NCBI GenBank assembly: GCA_002838945.1
Contig: PGXB01000005.1
Span: 57,389 to 121,388 of the forward strand
DNA from: a candidate division Zixibacteria bacterium HGW-Zixibacteria-1
Lineage (GTDB): Bacteria; Zixibacteria; MSB-5A5; GN15; PGXB01
Direction: 5' to 3'
Length of the DNA: 64,000 nt
Under the pieces are notes generated by a model. That model saw only the letters and a list, made by a program, of their open reading frames with translations, searched no databases and was not told where the DNA came from. A program made the translations under genes and the position numbers. Of the stretch, positions 18,631 to 27,211 are shown piece after piece; within the stretch, counting starts at the first letter, position 1, and every line of letters begins with the position of its first letter.

Positions 18631-18718
18631 GACTTTACCAATTTGCCGATTAAGATAGGCAGAACTATAAAGAAGCGCAATAATTTTTAATAGGCATGAA
18701 GAATCGGGAATCCGGTTT

Positions 18719-20011
18719 CTATGGACCGGGGCAAATCGGCGGCGGCCCGGCGTTGTATAAATAATATACCAGAAAGGTTATATCCAGAAGATCGACATTG
18801 CCGCTTCCATTGGCGTCGGCCGCTTCCTCCGGTTCCGAAGGCGGCCCCCCTTTGTACAGATAACGAATAATATAAGTGATATCAAGCAGGTTTATTTTCT
18901 CATTGCCGCTGGCATCGCCGCAGACATAACCCCACAGGCATGCGACATGCAGCGCCCCGATAAAGCGGTTGCACATATTATTCGAAGGCGCACAGGGCGA
19001 GGCGGCTCCCAGATGCAGGTCCCGTGCGAGCGTATCGCAAAATATCGGATCGACACACATATTGCCGCTGCTGTCGTTCAGCGACTCAACACATCCGGCC
19101 CAGTCGCCGCCGCTGTTGCCATATAAATTGGAGCAGTCAACATCGGAACTGCTCGTGCTGTCACAGTAGATGGCATCCGTCCCAATGTTAAAGGCGATTA
19201 TCGAGGCGGATAAAGACGAATGAGAGCCGAAACGGCAGGCGATGGCAGAACCGGGGCCCTGATCCACAAAATTCCCGAAAAAAGTACTGTTGGCTATTAC
19301 TGGAAATGAAAGCGAATCGCATAAAATAGCCGCGCCCGGGCCGCGGAAGGCGAAATTATCGATGAAAAGACATCCATTAATGACCGGCGAGGACTTATAA
19401 CAATAAATCGCACCCCCGCCATGCCAGACCTGATTGCCAATGAAAACGCAATTTTGAAAATATGGCGCGGCGTTTGAATCGCAGAGAACCGCTCCGCCGC
19501 TCAATTCCTCCGCTACCTCCGTCAATATTTTTTTTGGCCCCGGATCGATGACATTATTTTCAAAAACGCAATTCTCAAAAACCGGTGATGAGTTCCATAT
19601 ATAGGCCCCGGCCCCTCCTGAAGGCACATGCCCGATACTGAGCAGACCGGCATTCTTAATCGTAAACCCGACCACATGCGCGCTCGAATCTTCTCCGTTT
19701 TCAAAAATGAAACCCCGGAAATTACCTGCTTCAAGATTGGCCCCGCAATCCAGTATGGTCGAATCGCTCCCCCCCTCCGATATCAGGGCTATGGCTTTGC
19801 CGTTGAAATTCAAATCGCGATTGCCGTCACCGCTATAAATACCGGCCGCAACCATTACAGTATCGCCGCTCTCGGCGGCATCAAGGCCGTCCTGAATAAC
19901 CAAAAAATCCTGGGGGATTTTAATTATCGAGGCGCTGCCGATTATCGGCCGGAATAGTATAATGGTCAGAAGCAATATCAATCGTACGTATATGGTCACC
20001 TCTCCCCTCAT
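18719..20011 (-). CDS. Secreted right-handed beta-helix protein with C-terminal dockerin-like repeats
   Basis: The 430-residue protein has an N-terminal hydrophobic signal (about residues 8-27), then a parallel beta-helix of the pectate-lyase/NosD type with repeated SSPVFENCVFENN-like turns, and ends in two dockerin type I-like calcium loops: GDASGNEKINLLDITYI and ADANGSGNVDLLDITFL, about residues 362-425. Many cysteines occur in the helix (about 20), which suggests oxidised packing outside the cell. A matching cohesin was not seen. The true start may be a GTG four codons in. Function is probably a surface or secreted polysaccharide-binding role. Confidence 0.75.
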   Translation of the reverse strand: MRGEVTIYVRLILLLTIILFRPIIGSASIIKIPQDFLVIQDGLDAAESGDTVMVAAGIYSGDGNRDLNFNGKAIALISEGGSDSTILDCGANLEAGNFRGFIFENGEDSSAHVVGFTIKNAGLLSIGHVPSGGAGAYIWNSSPVFENCVFENNVIDPGPKKILTEVAEELSGGAVLCDSNAAPYFQNCVFIGNQVWHGGGAIYCYKSSPVINGCLFIDNFAFRGPGAAILCDSLSFPVIANSTFFGNFVDQGPGSAIACRFGSHSSLSASIIAFNIGTDAIYCDSTSSSDVDCSNLYGNSGGDWAGCVESLNDSSGNMCVDPIFCDTLARDLHLGAASPCAPSNNMCNRFIGALHVACLWGYVCGDASGNEKINLLDITYIIRYLYKGGPPSEPEEAADANGSGNVDLLDITFLVYYLYNAGPPPICPGP

Positions 20012-20187
20012 TTAAATAACACGCTATATTTACGTAATATCAAATTCAAAAGCAAAATAATATTTGTTTTTTCACCCATGATTTCCATTGAAGAATTAGT
20101 GCCCGCCCTGTTCCCGAAGACTGCCCCCTGTCCAATTTTTCATAACAATAATATTATCGGCATTACCAATGCTCGCATGATACATTT

Positions 20188-20217
20188 AATAAAAAAGGGC
20201 CGCGGACACAGCCCTTA
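20188..20217 (-). terminator. Terminator after the LiaF-like gene
   Basis: Read on the minus strand, AAGGGC and GCCCTT form a stem around a ten-base loop and are followed by TTTTA. It lies 20 bases beyond the last gene of the holA-sigma-PspC run and closes that operon. Confidence 0.75.
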
Positions 20218-20236
20218 TATTACGACTCCTGTAAAA

Positions 20237-21133
20237 TCAATATCCGCTTACGGACAAATATCGTAACCCCTTATCGAAGTCGAAGGAAATTTTGGCTGCG
20301 GCTTCATTGAATCCTTCCGAAATCAATCCGTCCTCTGCCTCGATCAGGTTCAGATCTTTTAAGTATGATGCATATTCCTTGCCGATAACCTTAATTCCGC
20401 ACCCTTCCGGAATTCTAATGCGAAGGTCGGCATCATTCCCCGATACACCAACAGTGACCAGCGCCGCTTTATTGCCAAGCTTCATATAAATGTTGCCGCC
20501 GTCATTATCCACCGTCAGTTTTTCAATGGGAATGGATTCGAGATTAAGGTCAACATCGGATTCATGCCCGACACATTTCAGCTCCAGTGGAATTTCATCG
20601 GAGAATGACACCCGCCAATCCTGGTAGGAACCGCGGCCGCTGATAATCACGGCACTGCGCCCGCTGCCGGAACGGCTTATATCAAGCGTCGCCAGATTGT
20701 TTTTCTTTTCGAGCGTAATGTCGGGTTTCCGCGAAAATCGATCAAATTTGGCCGAGGCCAGATTCAGGCCGGTCCGATAAATAGTCAGATCGGTTTGCCC
20801 ATGGTCGATGACAGCATCCATCTTCTCGATGGAGGAATCCGTTTCTGCTTTCCAGTTATAGCGGTCGACAAAACTCCTCTCCCGGCGGTCGGGACCGATA
20901 TCGACGGCCACATAAACCATACCTCCCACCAAAATCAACGGAGCCAGGTATGATATGAATTGAAGCTTCGTCCGGTTGAATATTTTCTCGATCCCGATGG
21001 CAATCAACAGCAGCGGCCACCAGAAAAGCAGCTCCAACCAGTAATCCCAGTCGAGGTAGCCGGCGTTGTTCAAAAGCAGCAGGACTCCGACAGTGATAAA
21101 CAGCAGCCCCCAGCGAAATCTACTTGGTGTCAT
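20237..21133 (-). CDS. LiaF/DUF5668-type membrane protein
   Basis: The 298-residue protein has three or four N-terminal hydrophobic helices with the MTPSRFRWGLLFITVGVLLL opening typical of LiaI/LiaF-type domains, then a soluble beta-rich C-terminal half of the adhesin-like (DUF4097/toastrack-like) type from about residue 100. Such proteins in Gram-positive bacteria restrain envelope-stress signalling. It overlaps the upstream 70-residue gene and is the last of the sigma/anti-sigma operon, so a role in envelope stress is inferred. Confidence 0.7.
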   Translation of the reverse strand: MTPSRFRWGLLFITVGVLLLLNNAGYLDWDYWLELLFWWPLLLIAIGIEKIFNRTKLQFISYLAPLILVGGMVYVAVDIGPDRRERSFVDRYNWKAETDSSIEKMDAVIDHGQTDLTIYRTGLNLASAKFDRFSRKPDITLEKKNNLATLDISRSGSGRSAVIISGRGSYQDWRVSFSDEIPLELKCVGHESDVDLNLESIPIEKLTVDNDGGNIYMKLGNKAALVTVGVSGNDADLRIRIPEGCGIKVIGKEYASYLKDLNLIEAEDGLISEGFNEAAAKISFDFDKGLRYLSVSGY

Positions 21134-21332
21134 TTTCTTTTCCCCCCATCTTGGCGATTTCCTTCAATGATTGCTTGCGCGGTCGGTTAAACAATATTAC
21201 CAGCCCGACCAGGATCAGAACCATCGGCCAGAAATCAAAAATATCAAAAATATCCATATCCACGCTGTTAAGCAAAAACAGACTGCCCACCAGAATTAGA
21301 ATAATCCCGAACACTAGACTGCCCGATCTCAT
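21120..21332 (-). CDS. Small LiaI/DUF5668-like membrane protein
   Basis: A 70-residue protein with two hydrophobic helices, MRSGSLVFGIILILVGSLFL and a second one with DFWPMVLILVGLVIL, the same LiaF-type transmembrane module seen at the end of its PspC neighbour and the start of the next gene. It ends in a basic tail. It overlaps both neighbours by a few bases, so all three are made together. Confidence 0.75.
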   Translation of the reverse strand: MRSGSLVFGIILILVGSLFLLNSVDMDIFDIFDFWPMVLILVGLVILFNRPRKQSLKEIAKMGGKENDTK

Positions 21333-21757
21333 TTGACCTCCTGGATATGTCCGTCGGTTTCCAGCAGCTTTTCTTTTTTCCGGCTGCTGCTAAGAACAAG
21401 CGCCAGACCGGCCGCAATTAAAATCGCCGGCCAGAAGAAATCCCAAAAATCAAACCACCAGTAAATGTTCTTGAAGAGAAAAACGACGCCAATGGCGACC
21501 AGGATCAGCCCCGGAAGGAATTTCCCAAGGCTCGACTCCGTTCGGGCGGGCGGTGTTTCCAGCTCAACTCCCAGCGGCCGCTTGGGCATAACAATCCAGG
21601 CAATAATATATCCCAGCAAACCTGCTCCGTCGGCAAAAACCAGAATAATCGCAATTATCCGAATAATCGTCGGGTCAATATTGAAATATTCACCCAACCC
21701 TCCACAGACTCCGGCAATCTTGCTGTCGGCAGTTGATCTGTACAATTTTTTGTCCAT
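21329..21757 (-). CDS. PspC domain protein
   Basis: A 142-residue membrane protein. Residues 3-60 form a PspC domain (KKLYRSTADSKIAGVCGGLG, then EYFNIDPTIIRIIAII), followed by a LiaF-type helix pair with DFWDFFWPAILIAAGLAL. PspC proteins sense or counter inner-membrane stress. Its place downstream of an ECF sigma factor and anti-sigma factor points to regulation by that pair. It follows the anti-sigma gene by 68 bases. Confidence 0.87.
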   Translation of the reverse strand: MDKKLYRSTADSKIAGVCGGLGEYFNIDPTIIRIIAIILVFADGAGLLGYIIAWIVMPKRPLGVELETPPARTESSLGKFLPGLILVAIGVVFLFKNIYWWFDFWDFFWPAILIAAGLALVLSSSRKKEKLLETDGHIQEVK

Positions 21758-21825
21758 CAGTCACTCCTTGGATGACGGTTTCTATCTATCCATGTACAGA
21801 TACGATAATTGGACTGAGAAGGTTT

Positions 21826-23208
21826 CTATTTTGTCTCAGGCTCGAGATCGCCGATATATTTATCAATCTCTGTTATGGTGCCGGAATCGGCCTGGTTACG
21901 CAAGGATCTGAGATATTCAAGCATCAGGCCCCTTTCATTCTTGATCGGGGTCACTTTACCCAGATTATGAAAGGCATCAGCCATCGTCCTGATTATTATA
22001 TGGAGCGAGTCGGCGGAAGGCCGCCCGGGCGACGCGCCCTTGGCAGGGGTCGAGGCTGAATTGAAATTCATGGTTTTGGATAAATAATCGCTTTGCCGAC
22101 TTGCCAGAACATAACCGTAATTTTGCCGAAGTTGCTGAGCATCGTCATAGTAATTTATGTAGGTCGCTATATCCTGACCGGTTAAATCGTCAAATTGATT
22201 CGGATCAAGACCCCGCTCTTTGAGTTCGGTCGCCTGCTTTTCAACATCATACATGGCCATATATGCATCGGTCGATGGCGCCTTATCGGCCTCGGAACCG
22301 GCGGAAAGCTGCTGAAGCGACGCCACACTGTCCGAAGGTACAATTACCGGGAGTATCTTCTTTGCCATATCAGCCTGCTCCGTGGCCGCCATTCGTGACG
22401 CCTCCGCGTCCGCTCTGTCCTTAATAGCAACCGGCATGTTCATCTCCGCCTGAAACTCAGTTACCGTTTTCTCGGCTGTCTCATTATCACTCTGAAGAGT
22501 ACCCTTCTTTTCCGCCGATGATGTTGCTTCCTTTGGCGCCGGAATCGATTCTAATTGTTCCGTCACCTGATCCTTCACTGCTTCTTCCGCAACCGCAGGT
22601 TTGCTTGCCTGATCGCCGGCGGCTCTTTCCATTTTCTTCGATTTACCCTCATCGACTTGCACTCCGGCCGCGGTTTCAATGGTCGGCACTGACATCACCG
22701 GCGCGGCATCGTCCCGGGCCTTCATTTCTCCTGAGACATTGACTCTTTCGGACGTCATTGTATCAGCATCTTTGACCGGCGCAGGCGCCAAATAATTTAC
22801 CGACTCTGACGGCTGGCTGACCTTCGCTTTCTCGGATTTAAACAATCCCCTGACCGGCCCGACCTTCTCCGCCTCATGAACCGAAATAAATGCAATCAGC
22901 GCTACCGAAGCGGCCACGGCCGCCAGCTTATATATCAGATTCCGGTAGCTTCTTCTGACCGGAACGACTTTCTCTGTTTCGAGTTTTTCGATCCGGTCAA
23001 GGACCGCATCCTTTTGCTCCGCCCAGTATGACTCATCACCGTCGATATCGAAATCATCCACCATCCGGCCCAGCGCCAGCAGCTTTTCAAAATGCTCGGT
23101 GCATTCCGCACAGCTTTTCAGATGCTCCTCGACCAGCTTCCGATCATCCTTGTCAAGCTGATCGTCGATAAAGCCCGAAAGCAGTTCTTTTATTTTGTCG
23201 CAGTTCAT
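21826..23208 (-). CDS. Zinc-finger anti-sigma factor with long periplasmic part
   Basis: The 460-residue protein has an N-terminal zf-HC2 anti-sigma domain with the zinc ligands C3 and HLKSCAEC (H-x3-C-x2-C near residue 29), and one membrane helix at about residues 88-107 (LAAVAASVALIAFISVHEA). A long Ala/Glu/Lys/Ser-rich periplasmic region of low complexity follows, ending in a more ordered 120 residues. It is predicted to hold the upstream sigma factor inactive until the outer part is altered. It starts nine bases after the sigma gene. Confidence 0.87.
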   Translation of the reverse strand: MNCDKIKELLSGFIDDQLDKDDRKLVEEHLKSCAECTEHFEKLLALGRMVDDFDIDGDESYWAEQKDAVLDRIEKLETEKVVPVRRSYRNLIYKLAAVAASVALIAFISVHEAEKVGPVRGLFKSEKAKVSQPSESVNYLAPAPVKDADTMTSERVNVSGEMKARDDAAPVMSVPTIETAAGVQVDEGKSKKMERAAGDQASKPAVAEEAVKDQVTEQLESIPAPKEATSSAEKKGTLQSDNETAEKTVTEFQAEMNMPVAIKDRADAEASRMAATEQADMAKKILPVIVPSDSVASLQQLSAGSEADKAPSTDAYMAMYDVEKQATELKERGLDPNQFDDLTGQDIATYINYYDDAQQLRQNYGYVLASRQSDYLSKTMNFNSASTPAKGASPGRPSADSLHIIIRTMADAFHNLGKVTPIKNERGLMLEYLRSLRNQADSGTITEIDKYIGDLEPETK

Positions 23209-23217
23209 ATGACTTAA

Positions 23218-23820
23218 TTATAATAAATCTTTCAACATTTCCAGCAGTTTTTGACGCGCCCGATACAGCCGCGAATCGACCGTGCCGGGCGAAATTTTCA
23301 ACTCGCGCCCGATTTCCTCATAACTTTTCTTCTCGATCATCCGCATCACGAAAACCACCCGGTATTGCGGCGGAAGCGCCTCCACCGCCCGGGCAAACCG
23401 CCGGTTATTCTCGCTATCTATAATACGGTCCAGCGGGTTATCGGCCCCATCCGGAACCGACGCCAGCAAATCATCATATTCCGAAGCCGGTTTCTCGCGC
23501 TCTTCTTTCTTGATTAGATTCAGGGCCAGATTCCGGGCAATTGTCGCAATCCAGGGGTAAAACGGTTTTTCGGGATCGAAACTGCCGAGGGCCAGATAAC
23601 CTTTCACAAATGCTTCCTGTACAACATCTTCCGCCATATCCTTTTTCCCCAGCATCATCAGGATAAACCTGAACAGCCTCTTCTGGTGCTTCAAAACCAG
23701 CTTTCCGTAGGCGTTCTTATCACCATCAACCGCCGCCAGTATCAGCGCCCGGTCGACGGCGTTGCTTTCCGAATGGTTTACCGGTGATGGCGACGTTTCT
23801 TCCCCGATTTCTTTAGACAT
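23218..23820 (-). CDS. ECF RNA polymerase sigma factor (RpoE-like)
   Basis: A 200-residue ECF sigma factor. The sigma2 region has RLFRFILMMLGKKDMAEDVV with the QEAFVKGYLAL continuation, and sigma4 has LPPQYRVVFVMRMIEKKSYE followed by a clear helix-turn-helix ISPGTVDSRLYRARQKL. It overlaps the end of holA by eight bases and is followed by its zinc-finger anti-sigma factor. Target promoters are not known; the downstream PspC/LiaF genes are the likely first targets. Confidence 0.93.
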   Translation of the reverse strand: MSKEIGEETSPSPVNHSESNAVDRALILAAVDGDKNAYGKLVLKHQKRLFRFILMMLGKKDMAEDVVQEAFVKGYLALGSFDPEKPFYPWIATIARNLALNLIKKEEREKPASEYDDLLASVPDGADNPLDRIIDSENNRRFARAVEALPPQYRVVFVMRMIEKKSYEEIGRELKISPGTVDSRLYRARQKLLEMLKDLL

Positions 23821-24844
23821 TCGCTTTTTTCTGATGTTCCGAACAGATTTTATAAATAAGCTTCTCGATTATCAACCGCTCCGGCTTGATCTGGCTGGTC
23901 TTCAATTCATAATCGGCTTTGGCGATTTCGCAGATTATCTCTTCCAACTGCTCACTTTCGAAGTGATTTAATTGCCCCTTATATTTCCAACTCATATCGC
24001 GCCCGCCGGCCCCGGAAGATTTCTTGTTTCGGGCCAGATACAACCCCACGAAGTGCTCCCCCATCCAGAATAGAAGCGACGACATTTTTTCGCCCTGGCC
24101 GAGAAGGAAGCCTATGATTTCCATGGCTTTATCATAATTTCCGGTGGCCGCATGATCGGCCAGCTCAAAAACCTTGAAAGCCTGATAATCCGATGAGACC
24201 TTGGCTACTTCATCTTTGGTGATTCTGCCCCCCTCACCCACAAAATCAATCAGCTTATTGGTCTCGGCAATCATCCCGCCCAAATCACCGCCGGTAAGGA
24301 TTATTATCATATCAAGAGCCGCCGGGTCGATGGTTATTTTGTTGTCGGCCAGCATCTTATTAATCCGCCGCTTGGCCGCGTCCCCCTTAAGTTTGCCAAA
24401 TTCGACCGCGGTCGTGCTTTGCTCAAGATATTTGAATATTTTCGTGTTTTTGCGCGGTGTTTTGGCCGATGGGCTCGCCAGTATCAGCACCCGGTTTGGA
24501 TCGGGCGGATTTAAAAGCGATAATATTTTGCCTATCTGGGCCTGGGAAAATGATTCGATATTACTGATAACAAAAAGCTGCCGTTCGCCCAGCATCGGGA
24601 TCATCGACAGCTCATTTATGATATCTTCCAGCTTGTTCTTGGTTGCCGAAAGCGCCGTTTGATTGGTTGATTGCTGCGATTTGGGCAGGAACTTAAGCGC
24701 CACCACCCGTTGTGCCTCTTTTATACGGTAATCCTCACTGCCGTAAAAATAATACACCGGGCGGAATTTCCCGGCCTCGATTTCTTTACTTAATTCATTT
24801 GGTGACACAGCCCCATAATAAAGAGGCTGATACCGGACTGTCAA
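23813..24844 (-). CDS. holA: DNA polymerase III delta subunit HolA
   Basis: HolA opens the sliding clamp within the clamp loader. The 343-residue protein has the family opening KFRPVYYFYGSEDYRIKEA, a central AAA-like region with ILASPSAKTPRKNTK, and the C-terminal helical collar with ALDMIIILTGGDLGGMIAETNKL. The first codon is TTG, overlapping the stop of the RNase H-like gene (TTGA); a GTG twelve codons in is an alternative. Being translationally coupled to an ECF sigma gene is unusual for holA. Confidence 0.9.
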   Translation of the reverse strand: MTVRYQPLYYGAVSPNELSKEIEAGKFRPVYYFYGSEDYRIKEAQRVVALKFLPKSQQSTNQTALSATKNKLEDIINELSMIPMLGERQLFVISNIESFSQAQIGKILSLLNPPDPNRVLILASPSAKTPRKNTKIFKYLEQSTTAVEFGKLKGDAAKRRINKMLADNKITIDPAALDMIIILTGGDLGGMIAETNKLIDFVGEGGRITKDEVAKVSSDYQAFKVFELADHAATGNYDKAMEIIGFLLGQGEKMSSLLFWMGEHFVGLYLARNKKSSGAGGRDMSWKYKGQLNHFESEQLEEIICEIAKADYELKTSQIKPERLIIEKLIYKICSEHQKKANV

Positions 24845-25242
24845 TCAAAAAGCTGTGTGGTGGAGGGATTGCGATCTTTGGGGATCCAGCCGAGTGAGAA
24901 ATTGTATTTCTTTTTATAATCAAGCGTCTTCTTCAAAAGCTCGCTGAATTCAAAGCGGCAGGTGTGGGTTTTATTGATTTGCTCGACCAGTTCAATATTA
25001 TCGCCGTAAATCTTGAGTTCTTTCCCCTTGAAAAGTTTATTGTTCATTTCAATAAACTCCAGCAGGGTCAGCAGCGAGGCGTACTCGGTGTGCATCTTCT
25101 CGCCGTCAAAAGGAGCCTTGAAAGCGATTCCCGCTTTGGGGATCGAGAAGCAGACCAGCATCTTTTTGGCTTCGGTCGCTTTCGGCTCCCGCTCATATGA
25201 TCCAAAGAAACATTCCATAACGATAACTACAACAAATCCCAT
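24841..25242 (-). CDS. RNase H-fold protein, unassigned
   Basis: The 133-residue product shows parts of the RNase HI pattern in order: KMHTEYASLLTLLEFIE (carrying the second acidic position), LKIYGDNIELVEQINK (third), and WIPKDRNPSTTQLFD at the end. The first catalytic Asp strand, usually near the N-terminus as xDGs, is not recognisable, so activity is doubtful. It may start at the internal ATG at 25218. It is translationally coupled to holA, which hints at a replication or primer-removal link. Confidence 0.6.
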   Translation of the reverse strand: MGFVVVIVMECFFGSYEREPKATEAKKMLVCFSIPKAGIAFKAPFDGEKMHTEYASLLTLLEFIEMNNKLFKGKELKIYGDNIELVEQINKTHTCRFEFSELLKKTLDYKKKYNFSLGWIPKDRNPSTTQLFD

Positions 25243-25279
25243 GCCTTTCAGGGAACGAGTCTTGACAGAATTGTATATT

Positions 25280-25292
25280 ATTGATTATCAAT
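25280..25292. promoter_or_regulatory. Palindrome in the divergent region before the GIY-YIG gene
   Basis: ATTGAT-T-ATCAAT is a perfect 13-base palindrome between the RNase H-like gene (minus) and the GIY-YIG gene (plus). It is placed like an operator for one or both. Confidence 0.35.
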
Positions 25293-25499
25293 AGGTTGGG
25301 CAAATTAGAAGAATATCAAAGCGGCAGATTTTGTGAAATCTCCTTCACAAAAAGCCTTGTTATTTGTCGAAATTGCGATATTATTCCTATGTGGATTGGG
25401 CACCTTTTGGCTGACCACTCGGCATTTTCCACGGTTGAAATTAATCGGGCTTTGCAAAACCCAAAATCTATTAAAGTAATAATGCATGGAGGTGATTTA

Positions 25500-25928
25500 A
25501 TGAATGACTCAGAGTTATTAGAAAAAATCAATTGCCCTATTCAATGCCTTGATGGGGAAATAAAAGCAACGACGGACGAGGAATTCAAATCGCAATTTAG
25601 GAGTATTTTTTCCAGCGCAAAAGCGAAAAGTGAACGTGGTGTTGTCTATATGTGGTTTACTAATGAAGGCATACCCAGGATGAGCGGAGAGAGTAATATA
25701 ATTTACATTGGCAAGACAATTAACACATTATATGAAAGACTCCATCGCTGGGCTGATGTGGAAGGTTCAAATGGCAACTGGAAAAGATATAAGTATATAA
25801 TGAAAAAATTTGGCCCGATAAAAGTCAAATTTGCCAAGATCGCCAATCCTCGTGAAGCGGAAAAGAATTTGTTAAAAATATATTTTAATGAGCATTTAGA
25901 ATACCCGCCCATGAATGCCGGCGGCTAA
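25500..25928 (+). CDS. GIY-YIG-type nuclease domain protein
   Basis: A 142-residue protein starting at ATG 25500, chosen because GGAGGTG lies eight bases upstream; the frame is open further upstream (to 25281) but without a comparable site. The GIY-YIG core reads VVYMWFTNEG then NIIYIGKTINTLYERLHRW, with a likely catalytic Glu in NPREAEKNLL and a terminal Asn in PPMNAGG. Codon use is visibly richer in A and T than in the neighbours and it is one of few plus-strand genes, both fitting transfer. Role (mobile-element, repair or defence nuclease) is open. Confidence 0.72.
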   Translation: MNDSELLEKINCPIQCLDGEIKATTDEEFKSQFRSIFSSAKAKSERGVVYMWFTNEGIPRMSGESNIIYIGKTINTLYERLHRWADVEGSNGNWKRYKYIMKKFGPIKVKFAKIANPREAEKNLLKIYFNEHLEYPPMNAGG

Positions 25929-25944
25929 TATGGCACTTGCCTGG

Positions 25945-25969
25945 CCCGGAGCTCCGCTCCGGGTTTCTT
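25945..25969 (+). terminator. Terminator after the GIY-YIG gene
   Basis: CCCGGAG at 25945-25951 and CTCCGGG at 25957-25963 form a seven-base stem with a five-base loop, followed by TTTCTT. It begins 17 bases after the stop codon. Confidence 0.75.
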
Positions 25970-26053
25970 AAATCATATCCCCTTGCAAAAACACTATCAC
26001 TTTGATGGTAATTCGGTCACCGGGAGCTCTTATAGAGGAGTATTTATTTAACT

Positions 26054-26230
26054 ATGTCTATTCTTGTGTCAAAAAATGCGGATTATCCAAACCTTATTTG
26101 GGGTATTCTATTTTTTCAAGGGGAACAGGTTTTTAATTTTTTTAAAAACGCAAAAACAAAGCCAATTTCTCATAACCAAAAGAAGGTATATAACTTACAG
26201 GATATTTTCAATCAAAATCGGCGCGGTTAA
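26054..26230 (+). CDS. Small hypothetical ORF, 58 residues
   Basis: An AT-rich reading frame beginning MSILVSKNADYPNLIWGIL and ending NLQDIFNQNRRG, with AGAGGAG about 13 bases before the ATG, a rather long spacing. It has no family that I recognise. It lies between the GIY-YIG gene and a hairpin repeat in an island of different composition and may be a gene remnant rather than a functional gene. Confidence 0.35.
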   Translation: MSILVSKNADYPNLIWGILFFQGEQVFNFFKNAKTKPISHNQKKVYNLQDIFNQNRRG

Positions 26231-26342
26231 AACATCATTTTGTAGGTAATTTGGTCACACAACTGCAACCGGGTGGCCGCGCCAAACTTGTTTGGGGCGG
26301 AGTCACATAATATAATCTACTATATACAATGGCATTATTTGC

Positions 26343-26436
26343 AGGGGCGTATTGTCGAAGATCCTGACATAGGAAGGGAAATACGCCCGATTTGAAATTG
26401 ACCTTCTAAGTAGAGGGCGTATATCAATACGCCCCT
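26343..26436. repeat. Paired inverted repeat (REP/MITE-like)
   Basis: AGGGGCGTATTG at 26343-26354 is the exact inverse of CAATACGCCCCT at 26425-26436. Inside, ATACGCCC at 26381-26388 and GGGCGTAT at 26415-26422 repeat the core, so the unit can fold as two successive hairpins or one long nested one. It sits at the edge of the AT-rich island, nine bases from the next gene's end. Confidence 0.65.
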
Positions 26437-26445
26437 ACCATACAA

Positions 26446-27093
26446 CTAAACCGCCGCGCCCGGCTTCTTGTAACCTTCGGCAACCTCGCGCGTGATTTTA
26501 AGATTACGCGCAATATCGACCGTCACCACCAGAATTTCCGCCAGAAGATAGAAAAAGACCAGGCTCAGGAAGGCCGTGACGATGCCGCCGACAATGAAAA
26601 ACAGGCCACCCAGGAACGTGCCCCCTCCGCCGCGCAGGAAATCAAGCGGCAGCCGTGGAAGGAAATCGACATATCTCGTTACATAATACATAAAATTGCC
26701 GCCGCCGAACCAGATACCTACGCCGCCCGCGATCGACAGCGGCACGAACAGGCTGACATAAACTTCCCCGGTCAGCTTCAGCAGTATCGAGGCAATCGGT
26801 ATGACGGTAAAATCGGCTTGCGGCAGTCCTGCCACTGTTTCGGCCCGAAGCCAGACCACATGCGTCACCATGGCAATGGTTATGATCAGTATGATCTGGA
26901 AAATAATCCCGCCCACCACGGCGAAAAATCCTCCCAGATCAAAGACCGTCCCCCACAGCCTGATCCAGAGATACAGGCCGCCAAGAGCCACGATAATGGC
27001 CGCAACCCGCAGGATGATGGCAAAGACCTTCTTGAAAAGGTCCCCGTCCGAGATAGAACGCAGAAATCGTCCCATGAAAACATCACTGTTCAT
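26446..27093 (-). CDS. Integral membrane protein, unknown
   Basis: With ATG at 27093, chosen because GGGAGG lies seven bases before it, the product has 215 residues and starts MNSDVFMGRFLRSISDGDLF. Five or so hydrophobic helices fill most of it, with Gly-rich loops (FGGGN, LRGGGGTFLGGLF), and a short basic cytosolic C-terminus. No family was recognised beyond a general resemblance to small DUF membrane proteins. It is separated from dgt upstream by about 120 bases. Confidence 0.65.
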   Translation of the reverse strand: MNSDVFMGRFLRSISDGDLFKKVFAIILRVAAIIVALGGLYLWIRLWGTVFDLGGFFAVVGGIIFQIILIITIAMVTHVVWLRAETVAGLPQADFTVIPIASILLKLTGEVYVSLFVPLSIAGGVGIWFGGGNFMYYVTRYVDFLPRLPLDFLRGGGGTFLGGLFFIVGGIVTAFLSLVFFYLLAEILVVTVDIARNLKITREVAEGYKKPGAAV

Positions 27094-27211
27094 GATTGAC
27101 CTCCCTGTCAAACAAGGGTATTCAATTTGTGCTCTGATTTATATTAAGATAGACAGAAGATTAAATGTTAGAGAAAAGATGTCAACTAAAACATTTGAGC
27201 CCGCGCCGCGC

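Larger units (their letters stand above)
25929..26445. other. Gene-poor island stretch
   Basis: This 517-base stretch holds the GIY-YIG terminator, one possible 58-residue ORF and the paired inverted repeat. Two partly similar fragments, GTAATTCGGTCAC at about 26009 and GTAATTTGGTCAC at about 26243, flank the small ORF as near-direct repeats. Nothing else was recognised. Confidence 0.5.

Noticed and set aside
20078..20266. A 62-codon plus-strand frame next to the beta-helix gene
   Set aside because: It runs through a terminator hairpin and into the end of the opposing LiaF-like gene, with no ribosome binding site.
25931..25945. Sigma-54-like sequence TGGCACTTGCCTGGC on the plus strand
   Set aside because: It fits GG-N10-GC but overlaps the GIY-YIG terminator and lacks the TTGC part; no convincing gene follows.
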